DNA of 64,000 nt from Fulvimarina uroteuthidis (lineage in GTDB: Bacteria; Pseudomonadota; Alphaproteobacteria; Rhizobiales; Rhizobiaceae), in contig NZ_JAXLPB010000003.1 in assembly GCF_034321785.1 (NCBI RefSeq), positions 434,001-498,000 on the forward strand, read 5' to 3'. Positions 1 through 8,179 of this stretch are shown here, piece after piece (the first letter of the stretch is position 1; each line of letters starts with the position of its first letter). Under the pieces are notes generated by a model, which was not told the origin of the DNA, did no database searches, and saw only the letters and a program-made list of their open reading frames with translations. Made by a program: the position numbers and the translations under genes.

Positions 1-234
1 GTCGTTCTGCTTCGGGCCGAGGCGATCGGGGCCAGCGGCATGCCGCGTGTCCGCCCCCTCATCGTTCGATCCGACGACAGATGGGCTCGCATGCCGACTT
101 ATCCAGCCTTCATCGTCGTCGGGCTTGCGAACGGCGGTCGGCACCGGTCCGCGAGCGGCGGGTTGCGCCTGCGTTCGGCGCGAAGGCGGAGGCGACCCGC
201 GCGGAGCCATCGACGGCTCCCGCCCTGCCTTCAT
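1..234 (-). CDS. Unidentified protein, N-terminal part, runs off left edge
   Basis: An open frame of 78 codons continues without a stop to the window edge. Its ATG (234-232) overlaps the TGA of the upstream pseudouridine synthase gene as ATGA, the same coupling style seen between the two genes before it, so it is probably the third gene of this operon. The visible residues are rich in Pro, Arg, Ala, Gly and Asp with no recognisable domain (it begins MKAGREPSMAPRGS), as expected for a disordered N-terminal extension. The product cannot be named from this part. An alternative internal start is the ATG at 210. Confidence 0.55.
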   Translation of the reverse strand, partial: MKAGREPSMAPRGSPPPSRRTQAQPAARGPVPTAVRKPDDDEGWISRHASPSVVGSNDEGADTRHAAGPDRLGPKQND

Positions 235-965
235 CGAAAGATCGCCGCAAGGTCCGCATCGCTCAGGCGGCGGATCTCGCCGGGCGAAAGATCGGCGGGC
301 AAGGCGAGTGCGCCGATCGATTCGCGATGCAACGCCTCCACATGGTTGCCGGCTGCCGCGAACATGCGGCGCACCTGATGATAGCGTCCCTCGCGCACCT
401 CCAGCACCGCTTCCTGCGGAGAGATCACGACGAGCTCGGCCGGGGCGAGGGGCTTGTCCTCGCCTTCGAGCATCAGGGTGCCGGATGCGAAGAGCGCGGC
501 CTCGCCGCCGGCCATCGGGCGGGCAAGCTGAACGCGGTAGCGCTTGGCGACATGGTGCTTCGGCGAGATGATGCGGTGAAGAAGCGCGCCGTCGTCGGTC
601 ATCAGCAGGAGGCCCGAGGTCTCCTTGTCGAGGCGGCCGACCGTCGAGATGGCAGGGTCGCGCCAGCGCCAGCGCGGCGGCAGGAGATCGTAGACCAGAG
701 GTCCCGCCTCCTTTCGCGAACAGGTGACGCCCAGCGGCTTGTTCAGCATCAGGGCAAAACCGGGCAGGGGATCGAGCGCCTCGCCGTCGACGAGGAGCCG
801 GGTTTCGAGATCCGGCGTCAGCGCGATCCGCATGTCGGCTCTTTGCACGGGGACGCCATCGAGCAGGATGCGCCCGTTCCTGGCCAGGAGCTGGATTTCG
901 CGGCGCGAGGCATAGCTCATGTTTGAAAGCAGCTTGTCGAGCCGGGAGGTTGGCGCCTTGGTCAC
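231..965 (-). CDS. rsuA: Pseudouridine synthase, RsuA/RluB family
   Basis: A 244-residue protein that should convert a uridine of rRNA to pseudouridine; by family resemblance the 16S rRNA site (U516) or a related site. An N-terminal S4-like RNA-binding segment (SRLDKLLSNMSYASRREIQ, about residues 6-25) precedes the catalytic domain. The motif GRLDKETSGLLLMTDDG (about residues 106-122) carries the catalytic Asp in the RLD signature. The C-terminal segment EGRYHQVRRMFAA is also typical of the family. The start is a GTG whose bases overlap the stop of the upstream methyltransferase (GTGA), so the two are translationally coupled. RsuA versus RluB versus RluE cannot be settled by eye. Confidence 0.85.
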   Translation of the reverse strand: MTKAPTSRLDKLLSNMSYASRREIQLLARNGRILLDGVPVQRADMRIALTPDLETRLLVDGEALDPLPGFALMLNKPLGVTCSRKEAGPLVYDLLPPRWRWRDPAISTVGRLDKETSGLLLMTDDGALLHRIISPKHHVAKRYRVQLARPMAGGEAALFASGTLMLEGEDKPLAPAELVVISPQEAVLEVREGRYHQVRRMFAAAGNHVEALHRESIGALALPADLSPGEIRRLSDADLAAIFR

Positions 966-1888
966 TTGCGGGCCTCGATCACCTTGTAGCCGCCTTCGTC
1001 CGCCAGTGTCTTGACGCTTCGGAACGCTGCGCGCAGCCCATCCTCGTAGGGCATATGCCGATTGGCGACGAGATGGAACGAGCCGGACCGGCGCAGCATC
1101 CGTCCAGCGGACGCGATGAAGGCCTGGCCGAGCGTGCGATCCTCCAGTCCTTCGGCGTGGAAGGGCGGGTTCGACACGACGAAATCGAGATCGGTGAACC
1201 CGGCCTCGCGGGCATCGGACCAGGAAAAGCGCGCCCGTAGATCCTTCACGTTCGCCTTCGCCGCCTCGACCGCGCGTCGATCGAGTTCGACGAGCGTCAG
1301 CGCCGTCACCGTCGGCGATGCGAGAACGGCGCGCGACAGAATGCCGAGACCTGCGCCCAGATCCACCCCGCGCCCGGCGAGGGGGGGAAGATGCTTCAGC
1401 AGAAACGCCGTTCCCGCATCCACCCGGTTCCAGGCGAAGATGCCGGGCTGCGAGTAAAAGCCGATCTCGTCGATCCAGACGGGCCCGCCCGCCGCGATCG
1501 CGTCCGCAACGCCGACGAGCGTGTGCGGCCGGTGCGCCGTACAGATGCGCTGCCGGGCCTTGAAGCGCTCGGCGACGGCGCACCCGAAGCCTTCCAACTC
1601 GCGGCGAAGGCGAAGGCCGCCTTTGTCCTTGGCCGCTGTGGCCGTCACCGTTCCGCCCGGCGCGAGCACACGGAGAGCGTGCGCCAGCACGAAGGAGCGC
1701 TCGACCGAACCGGCGGGCGCCGCGACGGTGATGGCATCGAGGCATGCATCGGGCAGCGCTTCGAGCGCCTGTGCTCCGGGCCGCAGGGGCGAAAGCTGCA
1801 CGGCGCCGTCCGGCACCTCCACGAGGTCCGTTGGCGGCGCGCCGTAAACGGCAGATTGGGGCGGCGAAGAGCGATCGATATTCTTCAT
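962..1888 (-). CDS. rsmC: Class I SAM methyltransferase, RsmC/RlmG-like rRNA guanine-N2 methyltransferase
   Basis: A 308-residue protein of the 'methyltransferase small domain' type, likely modifying a guanine in 16S or 23S rRNA with S-adenosylmethionine as donor. The C-terminal half holds motif I (DLGAGLGILSRAVL, SAM binding) and motif IV SNPPF, which is typical of N2-guanine methyltransferases; a degenerate N-terminal half is usual for RsmC/RlmG. The ATG at 1888 starts the operon that continues into the pseudouridine synthase through a GTGA overlap. The choice between RsmC and RlmG substrate is inference only. Confidence 0.8.
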   Translation of the reverse strand: MKNIDRSSPPQSAVYGAPPTDLVEVPDGAVQLSPLRPGAQALEALPDACLDAITVAAPAGSVERSFVLAHALRVLAPGGTVTATAAKDKGGLRLRRELEGFGCAVAERFKARQRICTAHRPHTLVGVADAIAAGGPVWIDEIGFYSQPGIFAWNRVDAGTAFLLKHLPPLAGRGVDLGAGLGILSRAVLASPTVTALTLVELDRRAVEAAKANVKDLRARFSWSDAREAGFTDLDFVVSNPPFHAEGLEDRTLGQAFIASAGRMLRRSGSFHLVANRHMPYEDGLRAAFRSVKTLADEGGYKVIEARK

Positions 1889-1919
1889 GGCCGTGCCATA
1901 GCAGCTTTGGCGCGGTTGG

Positions 1920-1950
1920 AAAAAGCGGCTCGGCCGAGGTCGAGCCGCTC
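1920..1950 (-). terminator. Intrinsic terminator downstream of preA
   Basis: A perfect 9-bp inverted repeat (AGCGGCTCG at 1925-1933 and CGAGCCGCT at 1942-1950, 8-nt loop) is followed on the minus strand by five T residues (1925-1921). It lies 46 bp past the preA stop and in front of the rsmC-like start, so it separates the two transcription units. Confidence 0.8.
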
Positions 1951-1996
1951 CCCGTCTATTTTCACCCCGTCCGCCGGTGCGCCACGCCGCGCCGGA

Positions 1997-3334
1997 CTAC
2001 TCCGCGGCATCCGGCGCGAATTGAAGCGCATGCTCCGTCGGCCGCGCGGACGGATTGTTGGGATGGGTCGTCCAGTTGGCGTAGCCGTCGTTCGCCGGCT
2101 TGCCGGTGCGCGGGTCGATGCCGGAGATGGCTTCCATGGTGATGCAGTCCTCGACCGGGCAGACATTGACGCAGAGATTGCAGCCGACGCATTCGGCGTC
2201 GATCACCTCGAAGTGGCGCCGGCCATCGACCTGCCGGGTGATCGCCTGATGCGAGGTATCCTCGCACGCGATGTGGCAGCGCCCGCACTTGATGCAGAGA
2301 TCTTGGTCGATCCGCGCCTTCGTCACATATCTGAGATTGAGGTGCTGCCAGTCGGTGACGTTCGGAACCGCGCGACCCCGGAACGCCTCGATCGAGGAGA
2401 AGCCCTTCTCGTCCATGTAGTTGGAAAGGCCGGTGATCATCTCCTGCACCACGTGGAACCCGTAGGTCATCGCCGCCGTGCAGACCTGCACCGTGCCGCA
2501 GCCGAGCGCGATGAACTCGGCCGCATCGCGCCACGTGGTGACGCCGCCGATGCCGGAAATGGGCAGCCCCTGCGTCGCCGGATTGCGGGCGATTTCCGAG
2601 ACCATGGAAAGGGCGATGGGCTTGACCGCCGGTCCGCAATAGCCGCCATGGCTGCCCTTGCCGTCGATGGTGGGTTCAGGGGCGAAGCTGTCGAGATCGA
2701 CGGCGGTGATCGAGTTGATTGTGTTGATCAGGGATACGGCATCGGCCCCGCCGCGTCGGGCCGCTTCGGCCGGCTGGCGAATGTCGGTGATGTTCGGCGT
2801 CAGCTTGACGATGACCGGCAGCGCGGAATGCTGCTTGCACCAGCGCGCGACCATCTCGATATATTCGGGCACCTGGCCGACGGCCGAGCCCATGCCACGC
2901 TCGCTCATGCCGTGCGGACAACCGAAATTGAGCTCCACCCCGTCGCAGCCGGTGGTTTCCACCCGCTTCAGGATCGCTTTCCAGGCGTCCTCCTCGCACG
3001 GGACCATCAGCGACACGATCATCGCCCGGTCCGGCCAGGCCTTCTTGACCGCTTCGATCTCGCGAAGGTTGGTGTCGAGATCGCGATCGGTGATCAGTTC
3101 GATGTTGTTGAGGCCGAGAAGCCGGCGGTCGCCGCCGTGGATCGCGCCGTAGCGGGGGCCGTTGACGTTGACGACGGGCGGACCCGCCTCGCCGAGGGTC
3201 TTCCAGACGACCCCGCCCCAGCCGGCCCGAAACGCCCGCTCCACATTGTACTGCTTGTCCGTCGGCGGCGCGGAGGCGAGCCAGAACGGGTTGGGCGAGG
3301 AGATGCCGAGGAAGGAGGTGGAAAGGTCAGCCAT
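1997..3334 (-). CDS. preA: NAD-dependent dihydropyrimidine dehydrogenase subunit PreA
   Basis: The 445-residue FMN/Fe-S subunit of dihydropyrimidine dehydrogenase, which reduces uracil and thymine in reductive pyrimidine breakdown (or works in reverse). The N-terminal TIM barrel resembles dihydroorotate dehydrogenase, with SAPPTDK near the start, the substrate loop VELNFGCPHGMSERGMG, and GGIGGV-like phosphate-binding segments later. The C-terminal region carries two 4Fe-4S motifs, CIKCGRCHIAC and CVGCNLCVNVCP. Length and motifs match PreA. Its partner preT lies 672 bp upstream on the same strand but is separated by hicBA on the opposite strand, so preA needs its own promoter in the 187-bp gap before hicB. 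Confidence 0.92.
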   Translation of the reverse strand: MADLSTSFLGISSPNPFWLASAPPTDKQYNVERAFRAGWGGVVWKTLGEAGPPVVNVNGPRYGAIHGGDRRLLGLNNIELITDRDLDTNLREIEAVKKAWPDRAMIVSLMVPCEEDAWKAILKRVETTGCDGVELNFGCPHGMSERGMGSAVGQVPEYIEMVARWCKQHSALPVIVKLTPNITDIRQPAEAARRGGADAVSLINTINSITAVDLDSFAPEPTIDGKGSHGGYCGPAVKPIALSMVSEIARNPATQGLPISGIGGVTTWRDAAEFIALGCGTVQVCTAAMTYGFHVVQEMITGLSNYMDEKGFSSIEAFRGRAVPNVTDWQHLNLRYVTKARIDQDLCIKCGRCHIACEDTSHQAITRQVDGRRHFEVIDAECVGCNLCVNVCPVEDCITMEAISGIDPRTGKPANDGYANWTTHPNNPSARPTEHALQFAPDAAE

Positions 3335-3521
3335 GGGGGCGGCTCCTGTTCTGGCGGGTCGCTGAGGGCGGTGCTAATGTGTGGACGAAGGTCGGCGATG
3401 TGGAAGGCCTGCCACGGGCCGAACCGTTCCCTGGGCCGTCTTCTTGCCACGCGTCCTGTGAGCTGGCGTGGCATCTTAGGCGATGGTAAGAACGACGTAA
3501 GAGCGGCTGGAGATTGCACAG

Positions 3522-3752
3522 ATGGCTGAAGGTCGAGACTACACCGTCACGCTCATTCCCCAAGCCGAGGGTGGCTATACCGTTCGCGTGCCGGCTTTGC
3601 CGGAAGTGGTGACGGAGGGCGAAACGCGGGAAGAAGCGCTCGCCATGGCCCGTGAAGCGATCGAACTCGTTCTGGAATGTTACCGTGACGAAGGTCGTGA
3701 AGCGCCCGAAAATGTCAGGCCTGTCGTCGAGGACTTGCACGTGGCCGCGTAG
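3522..3752 (+). CDS. hicB: HicB-family antitoxin
   Basis: A 76-residue protein with the partial RNase H-like fold of HicB antitoxins: a first strand pair around YTVTLIPQAEGGYTVRVPALPE, then the GETREEALAMAREAIEL helix. No separate DNA-binding domain is visible, so it is a short HicB. It should bind and neutralise HicA and may bind its own promoter. A ribosome-binding stretch GGCTGGAG lies just before the ATG. The antitoxin precedes the toxin (hicB then hicA, 1-nt gap), the reverse of the order in the E. coli type pair but common in other hicBA loci. Confidence 0.85.
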   Translation: MAEGRDYTVTLIPQAEGGYTVRVPALPEVVTEGETREEALAMAREAIELVLECYRDEGREAPENVRPVVEDLHVAA

Positions 3753-3753
3753 C

Positions 3754-3990
3754 ATGAACCCGCGGCGTTTGCCTGTCGCGACAGGGCGAGATGTCACTCG
3801 TGCGCTCAAAAAGGCTGGCTTCGAGGTCGTTCGGCAGAAAGGCAGCCATGTCAGGCTTGTCCATGCAGAAGACGCCACACGAAAGACGACCGTTCCCCAA
3901 CACGGATCCAACCCCTTGAAGATTGGCACATTGGACGGGATTCTCGAGCAGGCAGGCCTCAGCCCGGAAGAGTTCACCGCGCTCCTTTGA
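3754..3990 (+). CDS. hicA: HicA-family mRNA interferase toxin
   Basis: A 78-residue HicA toxin predicted to cleave mRNA on ribosomes. The double-stranded RNA-binding-like fold is recognisable: helix DVTRALKKAGFEVVRQ, then KGSH with the catalytic His at residue 32, then the strand VRLVHAED and TVPQHG. The ATG at 3754 follows the hicB TAG by one base. An upstream in-frame ATG at 3652 would read back through hicB in another frame and is rejected. The gene ends only 15 bp from the stop of the convergent preT, so no room for its own terminator is visible. Confidence 0.88.
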   Translation: MNPRRLPVATGRDVTRALKKAGFEVVRQKGSHVRLVHAEDATRKTTVPQHGSNPLKIGTLDGILEQAGLSPEEFTALL

Positions 3991-4005
3991 GGCCGGCTGG
4001 TCATC

Positions 4006-5364
4006 TCATCCCACCAACACCGCATGGATGCTCTCCGCCGCCCGCTTGCCGTCTTCGACAGCAACGACCGTGAGGTCGGAGCCTCCGAAGATGCAGTCGC
4101 CGCCGGCCCAGACGTTCGCCATCGAGGTGCGCCGATCGGTGTCGACGGCGATGCGGCCCGACTGAAGTTCCAGTTTCGCCGCTTCCTGCGATACGCCGTC
4201 CGGCACGAAGCTTTGTCCGATCGCCTTGAAGATCTGGTCGGCTTCGATGGTCACGGTCTCGCCGGTTCCGGCAAGCGTGCCATCGGAGCCTGTCACCGTC
4301 TTCTCGAAGCTGATCCCGGTGACGAGGCCGCTCTGCGCATGGATGCGCAAGGGCTGGAGATTGAAGCGAAGGTGGACGCCGCGCGTGGCGGCGACCTCCT
4401 GCTCGTATGCGGAAGCGCCCATGGCGTCGCGGCCGCGGCGATAGGCGATCGTCACCTCTTCTGCCCCGAGGTTCTTCGCCTGGACCGCCGCGTCCACCGC
4501 CGTCATGCCGCCGCCGATGACGACGACGCGGCGCCCGACCGGCAGGCTTGCCAGATCGCTCGTCTGGCGCAGGTTGGCGATCCAGCCGACGGCGTCCATC
4601 GAACCTTCGGCGTCGTGGCCGTCGGCGGCGAGCGCGTTGACGCCGGCAAGGCCCATGCCGAGGAAGACGGCATCGTAGTCGCGCGCGAGAGCATTGAGGT
4701 GAAGATCCCGGCCGAGCGCCATGCCGGTCTCGACGGTGATGCCGCCGATGCCGAGGAGGAACGCGACTTCGGCCTCTGCGATGGCGCTCGTCGCCTTGTA
4801 GGCGGCAATGCCGTACTCGTTCAGGCCGCCCGGCTTCTCGCGCGCTTCGAACACCGTCACCGCGTGGCCGCGCATGGCCAGTCGATGGGCGCAGGAAAGC
4901 CCCGCCGGTCCCGCGCCGACGACGGCGATCCGCTTGCCCGTCGGGTCCGCCCGCTCGAACGGATGGCGCGTCGCTGTCGCCAGCAGATGATCCGTCGCGT
5001 AACGCTGGAGATCGCCGATGCGCACAGGCTTGCCTTTGGCGATCTCGCGGACGCACACCTCCTCGCACAGCGTTTCCGTGGGGCAGACCCGGGCGCACAT
5101 GGCGCCGAAGATGTTTTCCTCCAGAATGGTCCGGGCAGCGCCCGTCGGATTGTCCGCACCGATCTGCCGGATGAAGAGCGGGATGTCGATGCCGGTCGGG
5201 CAGGCGTTCAGGCAGGGCGCATCGTAGCAGAAATAGCACCGGTCGGCCTCGACCAGCGCTTCGTGGCGGGTGAGGGCGGGATGAAGATCGGAGAAGTTCG
5301 TCGCCAGGGTCTCGGCGTCCAGTCGGCCCGGGCGGATATCCTGCGGCGTGGACAGTGTGCTCAT
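4006..5364 (-). CDS. preT: NAD-dependent dihydropyrimidine dehydrogenase subunit PreT (GltD-like)
   Basis: A 452-residue flavoprotein resembling the glutamate synthase small subunit. It feeds electrons from NAD(P)H to PreA for pyrimidine reduction. The N-terminal domain has Fe-S cysteine clusters (CYFCYDAPCLNACPTG and CARVCPTETLCEEVC). FAD binding follows at VVGAGPAGLSCAHRLA, the NAD(P) fold at VVIGGGMTAVDAAVQA, and a final FAD segment VWAGGDCIFGG. The ATG at 5364 is chosen because it gives the usual PreT N-terminus; a 15-residue upstream extension is possible. It is normally cotranscribed with preA, but here hicBA lies between them. Confidence 0.9.
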   Translation of the reverse strand: MSTLSTPQDIRPGRLDAETLATNFSDLHPALTRHEALVEADRCYFCYDAPCLNACPTGIDIPLFIRQIGADNPTGAARTILEENIFGAMCARVCPTETLCEEVCVREIAKGKPVRIGDLQRYATDHLLATATRHPFERADPTGKRIAVVGAGPAGLSCAHRLAMRGHAVTVFEAREKPGGLNEYGIAAYKATSAIAEAEVAFLLGIGGITVETGMALGRDLHLNALARDYDAVFLGMGLAGVNALAADGHDAEGSMDAVGWIANLRQTSDLASLPVGRRVVVIGGGMTAVDAAVQAKNLGAEEVTIAYRRGRDAMGASAYEQEVAATRGVHLRFNLQPLRIHAQSGLVTGISFEKTVTGSDGTLAGTGETVTIEADQIFKAIGQSFVPDGVSQEAAKLELQSGRIAVDTDRRTSMANVWAGGDCIFGGSDLTVVAVEDGKRAAESIHAVLVG

Positions 5365-5445
5365 GGGGGCGTCTCCGGAGTGTCGCGGGCCAGTCCCGCA
5401 CTCTGTCATTTTTTACCGAAAGGTCAAATTCATTTCTTCCGTATT

Positions 5446-5475
5446 TTGTGCAATTCGCTAAAGTGCCCGTATAGA
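5446..5475 (+). promoter_or_regulatory. Candidate sigma-70-type promoter for tpa
   Basis: TTGTGC (5446-5451) and TATAGA (5470-5475) are 18 bp apart in the AT-richer gap between the divergent preT and tpa genes, about 66 bp before the tpa start. Spacing and -10 are good, the -35 is imperfect. Confidence 0.35.
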
Positions 5476-5540
5476 GGCAGAATGGACCGATCCCGCCTGG
5501 CCGCCTCGGTCCGGATGGGTGTCAGCCAAAGGGGATCGAC

Positions 5541-6929
5541 GTGAACCAGCACACAGCACCCAACGATATCAGCGCCGTTGTCGAGGCGGATCGGCGCCAT
5601 GTCTGGCACCATCTCACCCAGCACAAGCCCTACGAGACGAGCGATCCGCGCGTCATCATCGAGGGGCGCGGCATGCGCGTCTGGGACGCGACCGGCAAGG
5701 AGATCCTCGATGCGGTTTCGGGCGGCGTGTGGACGGTGAACATCGGCTATGGCCGCGAGAGCATGGCGAACGTCATCCGCGATCAGGTGCTGAAGCTGAA
5801 CTATTTCGCCGGTGCCGCCGGCACCGTTCCCGGAGCGCTGTTCGCCGAACGGCTGGTCGGGAAAATGCCCGGCATGAGCCGGGTCTTCTATTCGAACTCC
5901 GGATCGGAGGCGAACGAGAAGGTTTGGAAAATGATCCGGCAGATCTCGCACCGCCACCATGGCGGCCGCAAGGCCAAGATCCTGTTCCGCGAGCGCGACT
6001 ATCACGGCACGACGTTCGGCACCTTGTCCGCCGGCGGCCATGCCCAGCGCAATGCCCAGTACGGCCCCTTCGTGCCCGGTTTCGTCGAAGTGCCCCACTG
6101 TCTGGAATATCGCAGCCAGTGGGGTGCGATCGAAAATTACGGGGAGCGTGCCGCCGATGCGATCGAGGCGGTGATCCTGCGCGAAGGGCCGGACACGGTG
6201 GGCGGCCTGTGTCTCGAGCCGATCACCGCGGGGGGCGGGGCCATCGTGCCGCCGGCCGGCTATTGGGAGCGGGTCCAGGAGATCTGCCGCCGGTACGAGA
6301 TCCTCCTGCATATCGACGAAGTGGTTTGCGGCATGGGCCGCACCGGAACATGGTTCGGCTACCAGCATTACGGCGTCGAGCCGGACTTCGTCACCATGGC
6401 GAAGGGCGTGGCCTCCGGCTATGCCGCGATCTCGTGCACCGTGACGAGCGAAGCCGTGTTCGACCATTTCAAGGACGATGCGGACGATCCGCTGAGCTTC
6501 TTCCGCGACATCTCCACCTTCGGCGGCTGCACCTCCGGGCCGGCGGCGGCGCTCGAGAACATGCGGATCCTGGAGGACGAGAATCTTCTCGAGAATTCGG
6601 CGAGGATGGGCGATCGGCTGCTCGCCAATCTCCAGGGCCTGATGGAAAAGCACGCGGTCGTCGGCGAGGCCCGCGGCAAGGGGCTGTTCGCGGGCCTCGA
6701 ACTGGTGGCCGACCGCACGACGAAGGAGCCGGTCCCCGAAGCGATGGTCAAGGCTGTCGTTGCCGAATGCATGGCGAACGGCGTGATGATCGGCGCCCAG
6801 AACCGATCGCTGGCCGGCGGCATGAACAATGCGCTGCTGTTCGCCCCCGCCCTGATCGCGACGAAGGACGATATCGACGCGATCACCGATTGCGTGGACC
6901 ACGCGCTGGGACGCGTCTTCACGCACTGA
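5541..6929 (+). CDS. tpa: Taurine-pyruvate aminotransferase-like class III transaminase
   Basis: A 462-residue PLP enzyme of the class III (omega) aminotransferase family. From memory the sequence closely resembles taurine:pyruvate aminotransferases (VWHHLTQHKP near residue 21, AVSGGVWTVNIGYGRES, YSNSGSEANEKVWKMIRQI, DYHGTT). These convert taurine and pyruvate to sulfoacetaldehyde and alanine. HIDEVVCGMGRTG carries the PLP-pyridine Asp, and TMAKGVASGYA has the Schiff-base Lys. The start is GTG with AGGGG upstream. The next gene, convergent, is alanine dehydrogenase, which would recycle the alanine formed. No sulfoacetaldehyde acetyltransferase (xsc) is present here, so another omega-amino substrate remains possible. 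Confidence 0.78.
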   Translation: MNQHTAPNDISAVVEADRRHVWHHLTQHKPYETSDPRVIIEGRGMRVWDATGKEILDAVSGGVWTVNIGYGRESMANVIRDQVLKLNYFAGAAGTVPGALFAERLVGKMPGMSRVFYSNSGSEANEKVWKMIRQISHRHHGGRKAKILFRERDYHGTTFGTLSAGGHAQRNAQYGPFVPGFVEVPHCLEYRSQWGAIENYGERAADAIEAVILREGPDTVGGLCLEPITAGGGAIVPPAGYWERVQEICRRYEILLHIDEVVCGMGRTGTWFGYQHYGVEPDFVTMAKGVASGYAAISCTVTSEAVFDHFKDDADDPLSFFRDISTFGGCTSGPAAALENMRILEDENLLENSARMGDRLLANLQGLMEKHAVVGEARGKGLFAGLELVADRTTKEPVPEAMVKAVVAECMANGVMIGAQNRSLAGGMNNALLFAPALIATKDDIDAITDCVDHALGRVFTH

Positions 6930-6957
6930 CGCACGGGCGCGCGAAACGGACGGCGTC

Positions 6958-8073
6958 TCAGCCCTGGAGGGCCGACAGACCTTCGGTGAATTCCCGTCCC
7001 AGCGCGTCGGCGACGGCGCGGTTGGTGATCATGCCGCGATGGACGTTGAGACCGGCTAAAAGGTGCGGGTCCTGGACCAGCGCGTCCAGCCCCCGGTCGG
7101 CGAGCGAAAGCCCGAAGGGCAGCGTCGCATTGTTCAGCGCGTAGGCCGAGGTGATCGGCACCGCGCCCGGCATGTTGGCGACGCAATAGTGGACGATGCC
7201 GTCGACCTCGAAGGTGGGTTCGGCATGGGTGGTGGCGTGGGATGTTTCGAAGCAGCCGCCCTGGTCGATCGCCACGTCGACGAGCACGGCGCCCTTCTTC
7301 ATGGACGAGAGCATCGCGCGCGTCACCAGTTTGGGTGCGGCGGCACCCGGAATGAGCACGGCGCCGATGACGAGATCGGCGTCGAAGACGCACTCGTCGA
7401 TGGCCGTCGGCGTCGAAAAGCGCGTCATCACCCGGCCTTCGAACAGGTCCTCGAGTTCGCGGAGGCGCGGGATCGAACGATCGAGAATGGTGACGATGGC
7501 GCCGAGGCCGATCGCCATCTTCGCCGCTTCCTTGCCGACCACGCCGCCGCCGATGATCGCGACCTTGCCGGCGCCGACGCCGGGAACGCCGCCCAGAAGT
7601 ACGCCACGCCCGCCATGGGCCTTCTCCAGCGCACGGGCACCGGCCTGGACCGAAAGCCGGCCGGCGACTTCCGACATGGGCGCGAGCAGCGGAAGCCCGC
7701 CGCGTAAATCCGTCACGGTCTCGTAGGCGACGGCGGTGACGCCGGATCCGGCGAGGCCCCTGGTCTGTTCGGCATCCGGAGCGAGGTGAAGGTAGGTGTA
7801 GAGGATCTGGTTCTCGCGCAGTTGCGCCCATTCGCCCGGCTGCGGTTCCTTCACCTTCACGACCATGTCCGAGGTTGCGAAGATTTCCTCGGCGGTTCCC
7901 ACGATGGCGGCGCCTGCGGCTTCGTAGGCAGTGTCGGCCGCATCGATGCCGGCGCCGGCGCCCGTCTCGATCAGCACCTGATGACCATGCGCCACATATT
8001 CGCGGACGGCTGCCGGCGTCAGGCCGACCCGGTATTCGTGATTCTTGATTTCCTTCGGGCAACCGACGCGCAT
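6958..8073 (-). CDS. ald: Alanine dehydrogenase
   Basis: A 371-residue NAD-dependent L-alanine dehydrogenase (alanine to pyruvate and ammonia). Visible features are the N-terminus MRVGCPKEIKNHEYRVGLTP with the substrate-binding Arg, the catalytic region KVKEPQ and YLHLAP, the Rossmann motif IIGGGVVGKEAAKMA, and VDVAIDQGGCFETS. The length matches the family. The ATG at 8073 is fixed by the conserved N-terminus. Its stop lies 28 bp from the tpa stop in convergent orientation. With Tpa it forms a plausible cycle that regenerates the amino acceptor pyruvate. Confidence 0.93.
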   Translation of the reverse strand: MRVGCPKEIKNHEYRVGLTPAAVREYVAHGHQVLIETGAGAGIDAADTAYEAAGAAIVGTAEEIFATSDMVVKVKEPQPGEWAQLRENQILYTYLHLAPDAEQTRGLAGSGVTAVAYETVTDLRGGLPLLAPMSEVAGRLSVQAGARALEKAHGGRGVLLGGVPGVGAGKVAIIGGGVVGKEAAKMAIGLGAIVTILDRSIPRLRELEDLFEGRVMTRFSTPTAIDECVFDADLVIGAVLIPGAAAPKLVTRAMLSSMKKGAVLVDVAIDQGGCFETSHATTHAEPTFEVDGIVHYCVANMPGAVPITSAYALNNATLPFGLSLADRGLDALVQDPHLLAGLNVHRGMITNRAVADALGREFTEGLSALQG

Positions 8074-8179
8074 GACTTCATCCCTTTGGGCGAGTGTGAA
8101 AGGCCCGGCCATTGTGCATCGGCCTGCGCGAAATGTCTTGGCGGACGTTCCGCATTTCGCGCGCCGCGCGCCGCGTCGC

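Noticed and set aside
1391..3529. 712-codon plus-strand open frame opposite preA and the rsmC-like gene
   Set aside because: Runs antisense to two well-supported genes, low complexity (His, Arg, Asp, Gly rich), no motif. A typical artefact of high GC sequence.
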